DNA of 64,000 nt from Sphingomonas mali NBRC 15500 (GTDB lineage: Bacteria; Pseudomonadota; Alphaproteobacteria; Sphingomonadales; Sphingomonadaceae): the NCBI RefSeq assembly GCF_001598415.1, contig NZ_BCYX01000004.1, positions 62,001 through 126,000 on the forward strand, given 5' to 3'. The notes beneath the pieces are model-generated. The model did no database searches. It was not told the origin of the DNA and saw only the letters and a list, made by a program, of their open reading frames with translations. This document shows positions 1 to 12,110 of this stretch, piece after piece. The position numbers and the translations under genes were made by a program. How positions within the stretch are numbered: position 1 is the stretch's first letter; each line of letters begins with the position of its first letter.

Positions 1-319
1 CGGACAGTACGGCGGTGGAGCCGGAGAAGGGCGTGCCGGCGTCGAGATTGACGTTGGGCGCGATCGCCGACAGCTGGGAAATGCTGGTGACCGCCCGCTC
101 CTTCAGCGTGTCGGCGGTGAAGGCCGAGATCGCGATCGGCACGTCCTGCACATTCTCGGAACGCTTCTGCGCGGTGACGACGATATCGGGAATGCCGCTA
201 TTGGTTTCGACCTGAGGCGGATCCGCCTGGGGTGGCGTCCCGGGCGCCGCTTGCGCATGCGCGAGCGACGGCAGGATGACGGTGGTCCCCAACAGGATGC
301 CGATAATTGACGTGCGCAA
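1..319 (-). CDS. TonB-dependent receptor, N-terminal part (cut by left edge)
   Basis: Outer-membrane active-transport receptor; only the first ~106 codons are inside the window. I read a TTG start at 319-317 behind a GGGGAGGA Shine-Dalgarno. The product begins MRTSIIGILLGTTVILPSLA and has a clear signal peptide ending near AHAQA. A low-complexity Pro/Gln linker follows, then a plug-domain start typical of sphingomonad receptors (DIVVTAQKRSENVQDVPIAI, SQLSAIAPNV). An ATG-only ORF search misses it. The substrate cannot be read from this fragment. It lies just downstream of ligI on the same strand (139 bp gap), so it may serve aromatic uptake. This placement is inference. Confidence 0.85.
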   Translation of the reverse strand, partial: MRTSIIGILLGTTVILPSLAHAQAAPGTPPQADPPQVETNSGIPDIVVTAQKRSENVQDVPIAISAFTADTLKERAVTSISQLSAIAPNVNLDAGTPFSGSTAVLS

Positions 320-458
320 AATTGTCCTCCCCTGAACCCGGCCGCTTTGAACGGTCTGATGAAGAGGACTAGCGCACGCCGGCGCCAACGGCTTGGATTG
401 GAGCGAACGGCCGGCATGGACTCACGCGAACCGCGGGGCATTGGCGAAGTCGTGGCGT

Positions 459-2393
<1,935 letters not shown>

Positions 2394-2401
<8 letters not shown>

Positions 2402-3068
2402 ATTTCAGCCCCATCGCCTCGAGCTTGCCGCGCATATCGTAGATATCGAGCCCGAGTTCGCCCGCCGCCAGCCGCTGGCGCTTCGATTCCTCGTTGGCTT
2501 CGCGCGCCTGGGCCTTTGTCAGCACTGACGCGGCATCGGCGCGCCGGACCACGCACACGCCGTCATCATCCGCGACGATCACATCGCCCGGCTCGATCGC
2601 GGCGCCGGCGCAAACGATCGGCACGTTGACCGATCCCAGGGTCGCCTTGACCGTCCCTTGCGCGAACACCGCCTTGGACCAGACCGGGAAGGCCATCTGC
2701 GTCAGATCACGGACGTCGCGCACGCCCGCATCGATCACCAGTCCGCGGCATCCCCGTGCCATCGCCGAGGTCGCCAGCAGATCGCCGAAATAGCCGTCCT
2801 CGCACGGACTGGTCGGCGCGAGGACGAGGATGTCCCCCTGCTTGAGTTGCTCGATCGCGACATGGACCATCCAATTATCGCCCGGCGGCGCGGAGATCGT
2901 CACCGCCGATCCGGCGATCCGCGCACCGGGCCAGATCGGCCGCAAACGGCTGGCGAGCAGCCCGATCCGGCCCTGCGCCTCGTGCACCGTCGCGACGCCG
3001 GCATGCGCCAGACCATCGATTACCGACGCGTCGGCGCGCTCGATAGTGCGAACCACTCGACCAGCCAT
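2394..3068 (-). CDS. ligK: 4-carboxy-4-hydroxy-2-oxoadipate aldolase LigK
   Basis: Class II, metal-dependent aldolase that cleaves 4-carboxy-4-hydroxy-2-oxoadipate to pyruvate and oxaloacetate, the last step of the pathway. The ~224-residue product belongs to the RraA/HMG aldolase fold; the motif [11 protein letters not shown] followed by [11 protein letters not shown] holds the Arg/Asp pair that binds metal-pyruvate in this family. I prefer ATG at 3068, five bases after a GAGG Shine-Dalgarno; an in-frame GTG at 3074 is an alternative. First gene of ligKUI, divergent from the LysR regulator across 105 bp holding a LysR-type box. Confidence 0.92.
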
Positions 3069-3134
3069 GTCCACCTCGCTTCGGATATTGTCGTCTCAGC
3101 GCTAGAGAAAGCACTTGCTGGGCGACATTCACAA

Positions 3135-3151
3135 TTATCCCGTTGCGATAA
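3135..3151. promoter_or_regulatory. Putative LysR-type (T-N11-A-like) operator between ligK and ligR
   Basis: Inverted repeat TTATC, seven bases, GATAA in the ligK/ligR divergent gap. This has the T-N11-A layout of LysR recognition boxes and lies 22 bp upstream of the regulator start. Assignment to the neighbouring regulator is inference. No equally good copy was found before the DUF1932-ligJ operon. Confidence 0.45.
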
Positions 3152-3173
3152 GTTTTTGCTATGATCGCGCGCG

Positions 3174-4361
3174 ATGAGCAATCCATTCGACCTCAACATC
3201 CGGCATTTGCGGGCGATATCGGCGATCGTCCGCCACGGCAGCATGAGCGCCGCCGCCGACGCGGTGAGCCTGTCGCAGCCGGCACTGACCCAGGGACTCG
3301 CCAAGCTGGAACGCCAGCTCGGCGCGGCGTTGTTCGAGCGCCGGCCCGACGGGATGTCGGCGACGCCCGAGGGCCGGCTGGCGAGCGAACGTGTCGATGC
3401 GGCGCTCAACCATCTGACCACCGCCACCCGCGCCACCGCGCGCGGCGGGGCACGTAGCTTCGCGCGCCCCGAATTGCTGATGACCGCGACCCAATTGCGC
3501 GCGTTCCTCGCCGTGGCCGATGCCGGCAGTTTCGTCGGCGCGGCCGACGCTACAGACCTGTCGCAGCCCGCCATTCACCGCGCAGTACGCGATCTCGAAC
3601 AGCTCTGCGCCACGCCTCTGGTCGAACGGCGCGGACGCGGCGTCGCGCTGTCGCCATCGGGCACCAAGCTGGCCCGGGGAATCCGGCTCGCGCGGAGTGA
3701 ACTCGCGGCGCTGATCGCGGAAGTCGCGGCCGAGCCGGAAGGCGGCGGCAGCGTGGTGATCGGTGCGATGCCGCTCTGCCGCGCGTTGATCCTCCCCGCA
3801 GCGATCGCGCGGTTCACGCGCGACTACCCCGGGACGATGATCGACGTGGTCGAGGGATCGTGGCGCGAGCTGGTCGATCCGTTGCGTGACGGCGTGCTCG
3901 ACCTGATGATCGGCGCGCTTCGTCCGACCGCCCCGCCCGATTGCGTGCAAGAACCACTGATGGTCGACCGGCTCGCGGTGATCGGCCGGGCCGGGCATCC
4001 ACTCGCGCAGGTCGAGCGGCCGTCGCTCGATCAACTGGCCGCCTATCCCTGGATCGTCGGCCAGCCTGGGACGCCGCTTCGCCTGCAATGGGAAGCCTTG
4101 TTCGCCGGCCGTCCCCGCCCGCGCGCGCCGATCGAATGCGGATCGGTGATGGTCATTCGCGGCGTGCTCGCCGATGGCGACTTCCTGACCTTGCTGTCGC
4201 CCGACCAGGTGGCGCTGGAGGTCGATGGCGGCCTGCTGACGACGATCGGCCCACGGCTGGAACACAGTATTCGGACGATCGGCATCACGACCCGCGACCA
4301 TTGGCGGCCCACCCTGCCCCAAGCGCGCTTTCTCGAACTGCTTCGTACGATCGTAGCTTGA
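3174..4361 (+). CDS. LysR-type regulator with two N-terminal HTH domains (LigR-like)
   Basis: Probable transcriptional activator of the protocatechuate 4,5-cleavage operons on either side, analogous in position to LigR of SYK-6. The 395-residue product is about 100 residues longer than a usual LysR protein because the winged-helix domain is present twice. Copy one is at about residues 8-68 (HGSMSAAADAVSLSQPALTQ) and copy two at about 105-163 (AGSFVGAADATDLSQPAIHR). A single effector domain follows from about 190. The reading frame is continuous with no sign of a sequencing join. Divergent from ligK, and 78 bp upstream of the DUF1932 dehydrogenase on the same strand. Confidence 0.88.
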   Translation: MSNPFDLNIRHLRAISAIVRHGSMSAAADAVSLSQPALTQGLAKLERQLGAALFERRPDGMSATPEGRLASERVDAALNHLTTATRATARGGARSFARPELLMTATQLRAFLAVADAGSFVGAADATDLSQPAIHRAVRDLEQLCATPLVERRGRGVALSPSGTKLARGIRLARSELAALIAEVAAEPEGGGSVVIGAMPLCRALILPAAIARFTRDYPGTMIDVVEGSWRELVDPLRDGVLDLMIGALRPTAPPDCVQEPLMVDRLAVIGRAGHPLAQVERPSLDQLAAYPWIVGQPGTPLRLQWEALFAGRPRPRAPIECGSVMVIRGVLADGDFLTLLSPDQVALEVDGGLLTTIGPRLEHSIRTIGITTRDHWRPTLPQARFLELLRTIVA

Positions 4362-4439
4362 TCCGGACTTCAGGAATTCCGATAGCGATCCCGGCAAACC
4401 GATTGGGGCGTCGGCGGCCATACGGGCTAGCCTCAAGCA

Positions 4440-5312
4440 ATGGACGGAGGGATTGCCTTTATCGGATTTGGCGAAGCCGGGCAGGCATTCGCCGACGGGC
4501 TCGGCCGGCCGGCCCGCGCCTATGACCGCAAGACCTATGTCGGTCCGACCCGCCGCGCCAAGCTGGACGATTACGACCGGCTCGGCGTGCAGGGCGCGTT
4601 GACCAACCAGGCCGCGGTCGAAGGAGCGGAACTGGTCCTGTCGCTGGTGACCGCGGACAAGGCACCCGCGGCAGCGCGCGAAACCGCGCGCGGCATCGGG
4701 AAGAACGCGCTCTACTGCGACATGAACTCGGTCGCGCCGCAGACCAAACGCGCGTCGGCCGAAGCGATCGAACAGGCAGGCGCGCATTATGTCGATGTCG
4801 CGATCATGGCGCCGGTGCATCCGGCGAAACGCGCCGTTCCATTGTTGGTCAGCGGCCCGGAGGCCGAGCGCGCCGCGCGGGCGCTGACCGCGATCGGCTT
4901 CGGCAATGTCCGCGTCGTGGCCGGCGGCGTCGGTACGGCATCGGCGATCAAGATGATCCGGTCGGTGATGGTCAAGGGAATCGAGGCGTTGACCGCCGAA
5001 TGCGTGTTGGCAGCGGAAGCGGCTGGCGTTCGCGACGAGGTCATCGCCTCGCTCGACGCCAGCTGGCCGGGCGCCGACTGGAGCCGCCGCGCCGATTACA
5101 ATCTCGATCGGATGATGGTGCACGGCCTGCGCCGCGCGGCCGAGATGGAGGAAGTGGTGCGGACGCTCGACGCACTCGGCACCGGATCGGCGATGAGCCG
5201 CGGGACGGTCGAGCGCCAGCGCGCGATCGGGTCGCGCGCTTTGTCCCCCGCCGCCACGCTCGACGCCAAGCTCGCGGCATTGCTCGGCCGATCGAAGGAA
5301 CAGGCTGCATGA
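4440..5312 (+). CDS. NAD(P)-binding dehydrogenase-like protein with DUF1932 C-terminal domain
   Basis: Resembles 6-phosphogluconate/3-hydroxyisobutyrate dehydrogenases. An N-terminal Rossmann fold starts at residue 5 (AFIGFGEAGQAFADGL), residues GGVGTASAIKMIRSVMVKG near 165-180 carry the family's conserved Lys, and a helical DUF1932-type C-terminus follows. 290 residues. Its stop overlaps the ligJ ATG (ATGA at 5309-5312), making it the first gene of a translationally coupled operon with ligJABC-pobA. No step of the known pathway requires it. Candidate roles are reduction or recycling of a hydroxy- or oxo-tricarboxylate intermediate, or of a dead-end tautomer. That role is inference. Confidence 0.85.
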   Translation: MDGGIAFIGFGEAGQAFADGLGRPARAYDRKTYVGPTRRAKLDDYDRLGVQGALTNQAAVEGAELVLSLVTADKAPAAARETARGIGKNALYCDMNSVAPQTKRASAEAIEQAGAHYVDVAIMAPVHPAKRAVPLLVSGPEAERAARALTAIGFGNVRVVAGGVGTASAIKMIRSVMVKGIEALTAECVLAAEAAGVRDEVIASLDASWPGADWSRRADYNLDRMMVHGLRRAAEMEEVVRTLDALGTGSAMSRGTVERQRAIGSRALSPAATLDAKLAALLGRSKEQAA

Positions 5313-6330
5313 CGTTGGTGATCGACTGCCACGGCCATTACACCACGGTGCCCGCCGCCCATAGCGACTGGCGCGAGGCACAGAAGGCCGCGTTCAAGGA
5401 GGGCGGGACCCCACCCCCCTACCCCGCCATCTCCGACGACGAGATCCGCGAGAGCCTGGAAGCGAACCAGATCCGGCTGATCCGCGAACGCGGCGCGGAT
5501 ATGACGATCTTTTCGCCCCGCGCCTCCGCGATGGCCCCGCATGTCGGCGACGAGGCGGTCGCGACCACCTGGGCACGGGTCAATAACGATCTGATCAAGC
5601 GCTGCGTCGACCTCTATCCGGACGTTTTCGCCGGCGTCTGCATGCTGCCGCAGAATCCGAAAGCCGACCTTGCGGGCTCGATCACGGAACTGCGCCGCTG
5701 CGTAGAAGAGCTCGGCTTCATCGGCTGCAACCTTAACCCCGATCCCGGCGGGGGCCATTTCACCGCGCCGCCGCTGACCGATCGCTTCTGGTATCCGTTC
5801 TACGAGGCGATGGTCGAACTCGATGTGCCGGCGATGATCCATGTCTCGGGCAGCTGCAATCCCGGCCTGCACGCCACCGGCGCCTATTACATCGCCGCCG
5901 ACACGATCGCCTTCATGCAGTTGATCGAGGGCGATCTGTTCAAGGACTTCCCGACGCTCCGCTTCATCATCCCGCATGGCGGCGGCGCGGTGCCTTACCA
6001 TTGGGGGCGCTATCGTGGCCTCGCCGACATGCTCAAGAAGCCCGCGCTTGCCGGGCACGTCATGAACAACGTGTTCTTCGATACCTGCGTCTATCATCAG
6101 CCGGGCATCGACCTGCTCGCCAAGGTGATCGACAGCAAGAACATCCTGTTCGGCAGCGAGATGGTCGGCGCCGTGCGCGGGATCGATCCCGAGACCGGCC
6201 AATATTTCGACGACACCAAACGCTATGTCGACGCGCTCCCGATCGGTGATGCCGAACGGCATGCAATCTTCGAGGGCAATGCGCGCCGCGTCTTCCCGCG
6301 CCTCGACCAGCAATTGAAGGAGAAGGGGCG

Positions 6331-6334
<4 letters not shown>
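5309..6334 (+). CDS. ligJ: 4-oxalomesaconate hydratase LigJ
   Basis: Hydrates the 4-oxalomesaconate tautomer to 4-carboxy-4-hydroxy-2-oxoadipate, the LigK substrate. The 341-residue product, the length of SYK-6 LigJ, is an amidohydrolase-fold zinc enzyme starting MTLVIDCHGHYTTVPAAHSD, with the H8-x-H10 metal pair, a later HVSGS/IIPHGGGAVPYHWGR segment holding further His ligands, and FGSEMVGAVRGIDP near the C-terminus. The ATG at 5309 overlaps the upstream stop by 4 bp; a much longer in-frame extension upstream is only a shadow of the DUF1932 gene. Its stop overlaps ligA, also by 4 bp. Confidence 0.94.
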
Positions 6335-7675
<1,341 letters not shown>

Positions 7676-7716
7676 CCCGCTCCTTCCCCGCGCAGATTTC
7701 GATCAGGAGACACGCA

Positions 7717-8667
7717 TTGACGCTTCGTATCGCGCTCGCCGGCGCCGGCGCTTTCGGTGAGAAACATCTGGACGGCCTCGTCAAGATCGACGGGGTCGAA
7801 GTGATCTCCCTGGTCGGCCGCCGGCTCGAGCCGACCCAGGCGATCGCCGCCAAATACGGCATCGGTCATGCCACCACCGAACTGGCCGAGGCGCTGGACC
7901 AGCCGGGGCTCGATGCGGTCATTCTCTGCACGCCGACCCAGATGCATGCCGCCCAGGCGCTGCAATGCCTCGAGGCGGGCAAGCATGTGCAGGTCGAAAT
8001 TCCGCTGTGCGACAATCTGGCCGACGGCGAAGCTGTCCTGCGCAAGCAACAGGAGACGGGGCTGGTCGCGATGGTCGGCCATACCCGCCGATTCAATCCC
8101 TCGCACCAATATCTCCATCGCAAGATCGCGGCCGGCGAGCTCGCCGTCCAGCAGATGGATGTGCAGACCTATTTCTTCCGCCGCCAGAACATCAACGCCA
8201 AGGGCGAAGCGCGGAGCTGGACCGATCATCTGTTGTGGCACCATGCCGCGCACACCGTCGACCTGTTCGCCTATCAGGCGGGGCCGATCGTCCGGGCCAA
8301 CGCGATCGAGGGACCGATCCATCCCGAGCTGGGCATCGCGATGGACATGTCGATCCAGCTCAAGGCCGAAAGCGGCGCGATCTGCACCTTGTCGCTGAGC
8401 TTCAACAATGACGGGCCGCTCGGCACCTTCTTCCGCTATATCTGCGACAACGGCACCTGGATCGCGCGCTACGACGACCTCGTCACCGGTCGGGAAGAGG
8501 CGGTCGACGTGAGCAAGGTCGACGTGTCGATGAACGGCATCGAACTCCAGGACCGCGAATTCGTCGCCGCCATCCGCGAAGGCCGCGAACCCAATGCCAG
8601 CGTGGCGCAGGTCATGCCCTGCTACCGCATCCTCGACGCGCTCGAAAAGCAGCTCGCCGGCTCGTGA
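7717..8667 (+). CDS. ligC: 4-carboxy-2-hydroxymuconate-6-semialdehyde dehydrogenase LigC
   Basis: NAD(P)-dependent oxidation of the ring-fission hemiacetal to PDC. The 316-residue product is a GFO/IDH/MocA-type oxidoreductase beginning MTLRIALAGAGAFGEKHLDG (Rossmann GxGxxG), with the EIPLCDN and HTRRFNPSH segments typical of LigC, and HHAAHTVDLF near residue 175. The start is a TTG at 7717, 6 bases after CAGGAGA (7704-7710); this gives the length of SYK-6 LigC. An upstream in-frame ATG at 7396 lies inside ligB and is rejected. The stop overlaps the pobA GTG by 4 bp. Confidence 0.94.
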   Translation: MTLRIALAGAGAFGEKHLDGLVKIDGVEVISLVGRRLEPTQAIAAKYGIGHATTELAEALDQPGLDAVILCTPTQMHAAQALQCLEAGKHVQVEIPLCDNLADGEAVLRKQQETGLVAMVGHTRRFNPSHQYLHRKIAAGELAVQQMDVQTYFFRRQNINAKGEARSWTDHLLWHHAAHTVDLFAYQAGPIVRANAIEGPIHPELGIAMDMSIQLKAESGAICTLSLSFNNDGPLGTFFRYICDNGTWIARYDDLVTGREEAVDVSKVDVSMNGIELQDREFVAAIREGREPNASVAQVMPCYRILDALEKQLAGS

Positions 8668-9842
8668 GCACGCGGCGAACGCAGGTCGCGATCATCGGCG
8701 GAGGGCCGGCGGGCCTGCTGCTCGGCCATTTGCTGCGGGCCGAGGGGATCGACTGCCTGATCGTCGAGCGCCAGACCCAGGCGCATGTCGAGGGCCGGAT
8801 TCGCGCTGGCGTGCTGGAGACGCTGACCACCGACCTGATGGCACGGCTCGGTCTCGACGCTGGCCTCAAGGCGCATGGCATGCGCGAGGAAGGGTTCAAC
8901 CTCGCCGATGGCGAGCATGTGATCCGGATCGACATCAGCAGGCTGACCGGCAAGCATGTCGTCGTCTATGGCCAGACCGAGGTGACACGCGACCTGATCG
9001 CGGCCGCGCCAGACCGGCAATTGGAGATCGTGTTCGAGGCGCAGGATGTCGCGATCCACGATCCCGACGGCGCTGCGCCGTCGATCAGCTTTACCAAGCA
9101 GGGCGTCGAGCATCGCATCGAGTGCGAGATCATCGCCGGTTGCGACGGCTTTCACGGTCCCTCGCGCAAGGCGATCCCGGCCGGCGAGGACCGCGTTTTC
9201 GAGCGCGTCTATCCGTTCGGCTGGCTCGGCATCCTCGCCGACGTCCCGCCCTGCCATCCCGAGCTGATCTATTCGAACAGCGACCGCGGCTTCGCTCTCG
9301 CGTCGATGCGCTCGCCGATGCGCAGCCGCTATTACATCCAGGTCCCCTTGAGCGAACGGCTGGAGGATTGGCCGGCGGAGCGGCTATGGGACGAGCTCGA
9401 ACGGCGCTTCGCCCCGCTTGCCGAGCGTCCGGTGATACGCGGGCCGGCACTCGAAATGTCGATCGCGCCGCTCAGGTCCTATGTCTTCGAGACGATGCGC
9501 CACGGCCGCCTGTTCCTGGCCGGCGACGCTGCGCATATCGTCCCGCCGACCGGGGCCAAGGGGTTGAACCTCGCGGCATCCGACGTCGCCTATCTGTCGG
9601 ACGCGCTGATCGGATATTTTGCCCGCGGCGACGAGCGTGGTTTGCTCGGCTACGAGGCCAGGGCGCTGGCCCGGATCTGGAAGGCCGAACGGTTCAGCTG
9701 GTCGCTGACCAAGCTGATGCACCGCTTTCCCGAGGACGGGGCATTCGAACGCCGCATGCAAAAAGCCGAGCTCGACTATCTCGCCGGATCGTCGGCGATG
9801 CAGACCGCGATCGCCGAAAATTACGTGGGACTGCCGCTCTAG
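8664..9842 (+). CDS. pobA: 4-hydroxybenzoate 3-monooxygenase PobA
   Basis: FAD-dependent hydroxylation of 4-hydroxybenzoate to protocatechuate with NAD(P)H and O2. 392 residues. Visible features are the FAD-binding GGGPAGLLLGHLL near residue 12, GRIRAGVLE near 44, the CDGFHG segment, the substrate-site SPMRSRYYIQVP, and the second FAD motif AGDAAHIVPPTGAKGLNLA. GTG start at 8664 overlaps the ligC stop (GTGA), so p-hydroxyphenyl units are channelled straight into the ring-cleavage operon. Last gene of the six-gene plus-strand unit. Confidence 0.95.
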   Translation: MSTRRTQVAIIGGGPAGLLLGHLLRAEGIDCLIVERQTQAHVEGRIRAGVLETLTTDLMARLGLDAGLKAHGMREEGFNLADGEHVIRIDISRLTGKHVVVYGQTEVTRDLIAAAPDRQLEIVFEAQDVAIHDPDGAAPSISFTKQGVEHRIECEIIAGCDGFHGPSRKAIPAGEDRVFERVYPFGWLGILADVPPCHPELIYSNSDRGFALASMRSPMRSRYYIQVPLSERLEDWPAERLWDELERRFAPLAERPVIRGPALEMSIAPLRSYVFETMRHGRLFLAGDAAHIVPPTGAKGLNLAASDVAYLSDALIGYFARGDERGLLGYEARALARIWKAERFSWSLTKLMHRFPEDGAFERRMQKAELDYLAGSSAMQTAIAENYVGLPL

Positions 9843-9885
9843 GACCACCTTCCGGGAACGGCGAGGCAGTGTCGCGTTCTCTCTG

Positions 9886-9906
9886 AATGTATGCCGAACA
9901 TACTAT
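9886..9906. promoter_or_regulatory. Operator-like palindrome (lignin-box family) at a convergent junction
   Basis: Half-sites AATGTATGC and ACATACTAT around CGA; hand count 15 of 18 arm positions match the ATTGTATGC-N3-GCATACAAT consensus. It lies between pobA and the MFS gene, which converge, and overlaps the MFS stop codon. No promoter role is obvious here. Confidence 0.4.
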
Positions 9907-11225
9907 TTGGCGTCTTCCAGGCGCAGTTTGAGCAGCATCAGCGCAACGGCGGCGACGAGCGATCCGGCCGCCAGTGCGATCGCGACCCCCGCCAGCGGCA
10001 AACCCGCATTGAACAACAGGCCGGCCAGGATCGGCGACAGCGCCGCCCCGCCCCGCCCCACACCGATCGCGAAGCCGGTGCCGGTTGCGCGAACATGGGT
10101 CGGGAATGCCCGCGCAAAGATCGTGTAGAGCCCCACCACGGCGCTGTTGGTGAATAGCCCGGACGCGCAGGCGAGCATTGCGAGGCCGGATAGCGAGCGC
10201 ACGCCCGCGGCGCCGAACAAGGCGACCATTACCGACGATACCAGCAACACGCCGATCGTCATCGGCTTCAACGCGAAACGCTGAGCGAACAGGCCGAAGA
10301 CCGCCCCACCCACCGCACCGCCGACATTCGCCCAGACCAAAACGCCGGCCGCCTGAGCCGGCGCGTGGCCGAGGTCGACGACGATCTTCGGCGCCCATTT
10401 CAGGATGAAGTAGAAGCTGACGATATGCGCGAAATAGGCCAGCGTCAGCAGCAATGTCGTGCTCCGCAGCCCCGGCTTCAGGATGTCGGTCAGCGACGCA
10501 CGATCTTCGTCCGGCGAGACCGCGGGCAGCGTCTCGACCGGCGCATGCCCCATTCGCGCCAGCGTCGCGTTGACGCGATCGAGCGCGCCCGGCGGCCGCC
10601 GCGACATGAGGAACTGGACCGGTTCCGGAACGAGGAACCAGACCAGCGGCACAAAGCACGCGGTGACGATCGCGCCGAATTCGAAGACGGCGCGCCAATC
10701 GCTTCCCTTGAGCAATTGGGCGGCGATCGAGCCGCCCAGCACCGCGCCGATCGGATAGCCGATCACCATGATCGCGAGCGAGAGATTGCGGCGGCGGCGG
10801 TTGGCGAACTCGGCTGCGACCGCGTTGATCGCCGCGAGCATACCGCCGATGCCGAGTCCGGTTATCACGCGCCAGACCGACAACGTGACGATGTCGTGCG
10901 CGGTGGTGACCATGAACATCCCGGCCGCCATCGCCACCAGGCATCCCAGGATCGTCCGCCGCCGCCCGATCCGGTCGGCGACGCCGCCGAGCAGCATCGA
11001 TCCTACCGCCATGCCGATCAGTTCCATCGACAGCACGACGCCCAGAGCGGCGCGGTCGATTCCCCATTCGGTGGCGATGCCCGGCGCGGCAAAACTGATC
11101 GACAGGACGTCGAACCCGTCGAGCGCGTTCAGTCCAACGGTGATCGCCACCGCAGCGATCTGGAGTGCGCCCATTGGCGCCTCATCGATCGTGATACGCG
11201 GATCCTGCTGTCCAGCTTTCGACAT
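9903..11225 (-). CDS. MFS aromatic-acid:H+ symporter (AAHS/PcaK-like)
   Basis: Inner-membrane uptake of an aromatic acid such as protocatechuate, 4-hydroxybenzoate or vanillate. The 440-residue product has about 12 hydrophobic segments. NALDGFDVLSISFAAP in helix 1 carries the Asp motif conserved in PcaK-type carriers, and GGVADRIGRRRTI is the loop 2-3 MFS signature. ATG 11225 follows GGGAGGG; the in-frame TTG at 11237 is part of that Shine-Dalgarno region and is rejected. Downstream of the CmcJ-like gene on the same strand, and convergent with pobA. The exact substrate is not readable. Confidence 0.88.
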   Translation of the reverse strand: MSKAGQQDPRITIDEAPMGALQIAAVAITVGLNALDGFDVLSISFAAPGIATEWGIDRAALGVVLSMELIGMAVGSMLLGGVADRIGRRRTILGCLVAMAAGMFMVTTAHDIVTLSVWRVITGLGIGGMLAAINAVAAEFANRRRRNLSLAIMVIGYPIGAVLGGSIAAQLLKGSDWRAVFEFGAIVTACFVPLVWFLVPEPVQFLMSRRPPGALDRVNATLARMGHAPVETLPAVSPDEDRASLTDILKPGLRSTTLLLTLAYFAHIVSFYFILKWAPKIVVDLGHAPAQAAGVLVWANVGGAVGGAVFGLFAQRFALKPMTIGVLLVSSVMVALFGAAGVRSLSGLAMLACASGLFTNSAVVGLYTIFARAFPTHVRATGTGFAIGVGRGGAALSPILAGLLFNAGLPLAGVAIALAAGSLVAAVALMLLKLRLEDAK

Positions 11226-11241
11226 CATCCCTCCCAAGATA

Positions 11242-11262
11242 TTTGTATGTTAGACAAACCAA
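11242..11262. promoter_or_regulatory. Operator-like palindrome upstream of the MFS gene
   Basis: Degenerate copy: TTTGTATGT and ACAAACCAA around TAG, 12 of 18 arm positions by hand count. It lies 17-37 bp upstream of the MFS start codon, where a repressor would block transcription or initiation. This is the weakest member of the family. Confidence 0.35.
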
Positions 11263-11318
11263 TAATCAGCCCATTTCGGGCGCATTAGCCGCTTGCCGCG
11301 TTCAACCTATGGACGAAG

Positions 11319-12110
11319 CTAGAACCAATAGGCGATCGCCCGCATCTCGATCGACGCGCGCGGCACCGCGTCGACCGGGCATTGGGAGTCGTCGAACGCG
11401 ACGTGCGGCACCGAATGCGCGCGATCCGGATCGCTGTCATAGGTTTTGAAGACGATCGCCTCGTCACGCGAAAGATCGGGGAACCAATGCCAGCGATGCG
11501 CCGACGAATGCGCGACGACCAGACCCTCGAACGACCAGACGATCTCTCCGTCCTGGTCGAACATCGCGTCAGCCGGCAACAGATCGGCGTCAGCGACGCT
11601 GCGCGCGTCACACAAAGCGAGCGGCACATCCTGCGGCGCCGGCGAGATGGCGCGCCAAATATTATAGTGCGCGACACGCCGCGGCGCGGGCGCATCGGCG
11701 GGCTGCGACCGCTCGGCGAACTGCCCGGCGGTGGCGTCCGACACGTCGACATGGGCGAACCGTGCAGGCTTCGAATTGTCGAGCGCACCCGATAGTGTCG
11801 AACGCTCGGCGAAGCGCAGCACGCCGGTTCCGGTCACGACCACCTCATCCGCCCCCGACACGCGTCGTACCAGATCGACTATCTCCTCCGGGTGGACATG
11901 CTGCACTTCGGCTGCGTCGGCAAAGTCGCTTACGGCGCTGCGATGCGGCACCAGAATGAAGCCCTCGCCATCGAGTGTCGTCCCGATATCGCGCGCTGCG
12001 CGAATCTCCATCGGGCGCGGATCGAGCACGACAGTGTCGCGGCTCGAATCATTGGCGAAATACCGCATCCGTCCCAGTCCGCGGGCGACATAATTGATTC
12101 CGACCTGCAT
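11319..12110 (-). CDS. CmcJ/NvfI-like putative oxygenase, copy 1
   Basis: 263 residues from ATG 12110 (MQVGINYVARGLGRMRYFAN), behind AGAGGACAG; an in-frame ATG at 12143 is less likely. It resembles the CmcJ/NvfI (asaB-like) family of putative Fe(II)-dependent hydroxylases/desaturases. Visible candidate metal ligands are FAHVDVSD (H-x-D type), YNIWRAISPAPQDVPLALCD, and AHRWHWFPDLSRDEAIVFK. A second copy of the same family lies at 27502-28359. It is upstream of and co-directional with the MFS gene (93 bp gap), and divergent from the TonB receptor. The substrate is unknown. Context suggests a lignin-derived aromatic. Confidence 0.72.
   Translation of the reverse strand: MQVGINYVARGLGRMRYFANDSSRDTVVLDPRPMEIRAARDIGTTLDGEGFILVPHRSAVSDFADAAEVQHVHPEEIVDLVRRVSGADEVVVTGTGVLRFAERSTLSGALDNSKPARFAHVDVSDATAGQFAERSQPADAPAPRRVAHYNIWRAISPAPQDVPLALCDARSVADADLLPADAMFDQDGEIVWSFEGLVVAHSSAHRWHWFPDLSRDEAIVFKTYDSDPDRAHSVPHVAFDDSQCPVDAVPRASIEMRAIAYWF

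Noticed and set aside
3159..5381. 740-codon open frame on the minus strand
   Set aside because: It is antisense to the LysR and DUF1932 genes, with no domain and composition typical of a GC-rich shadow.
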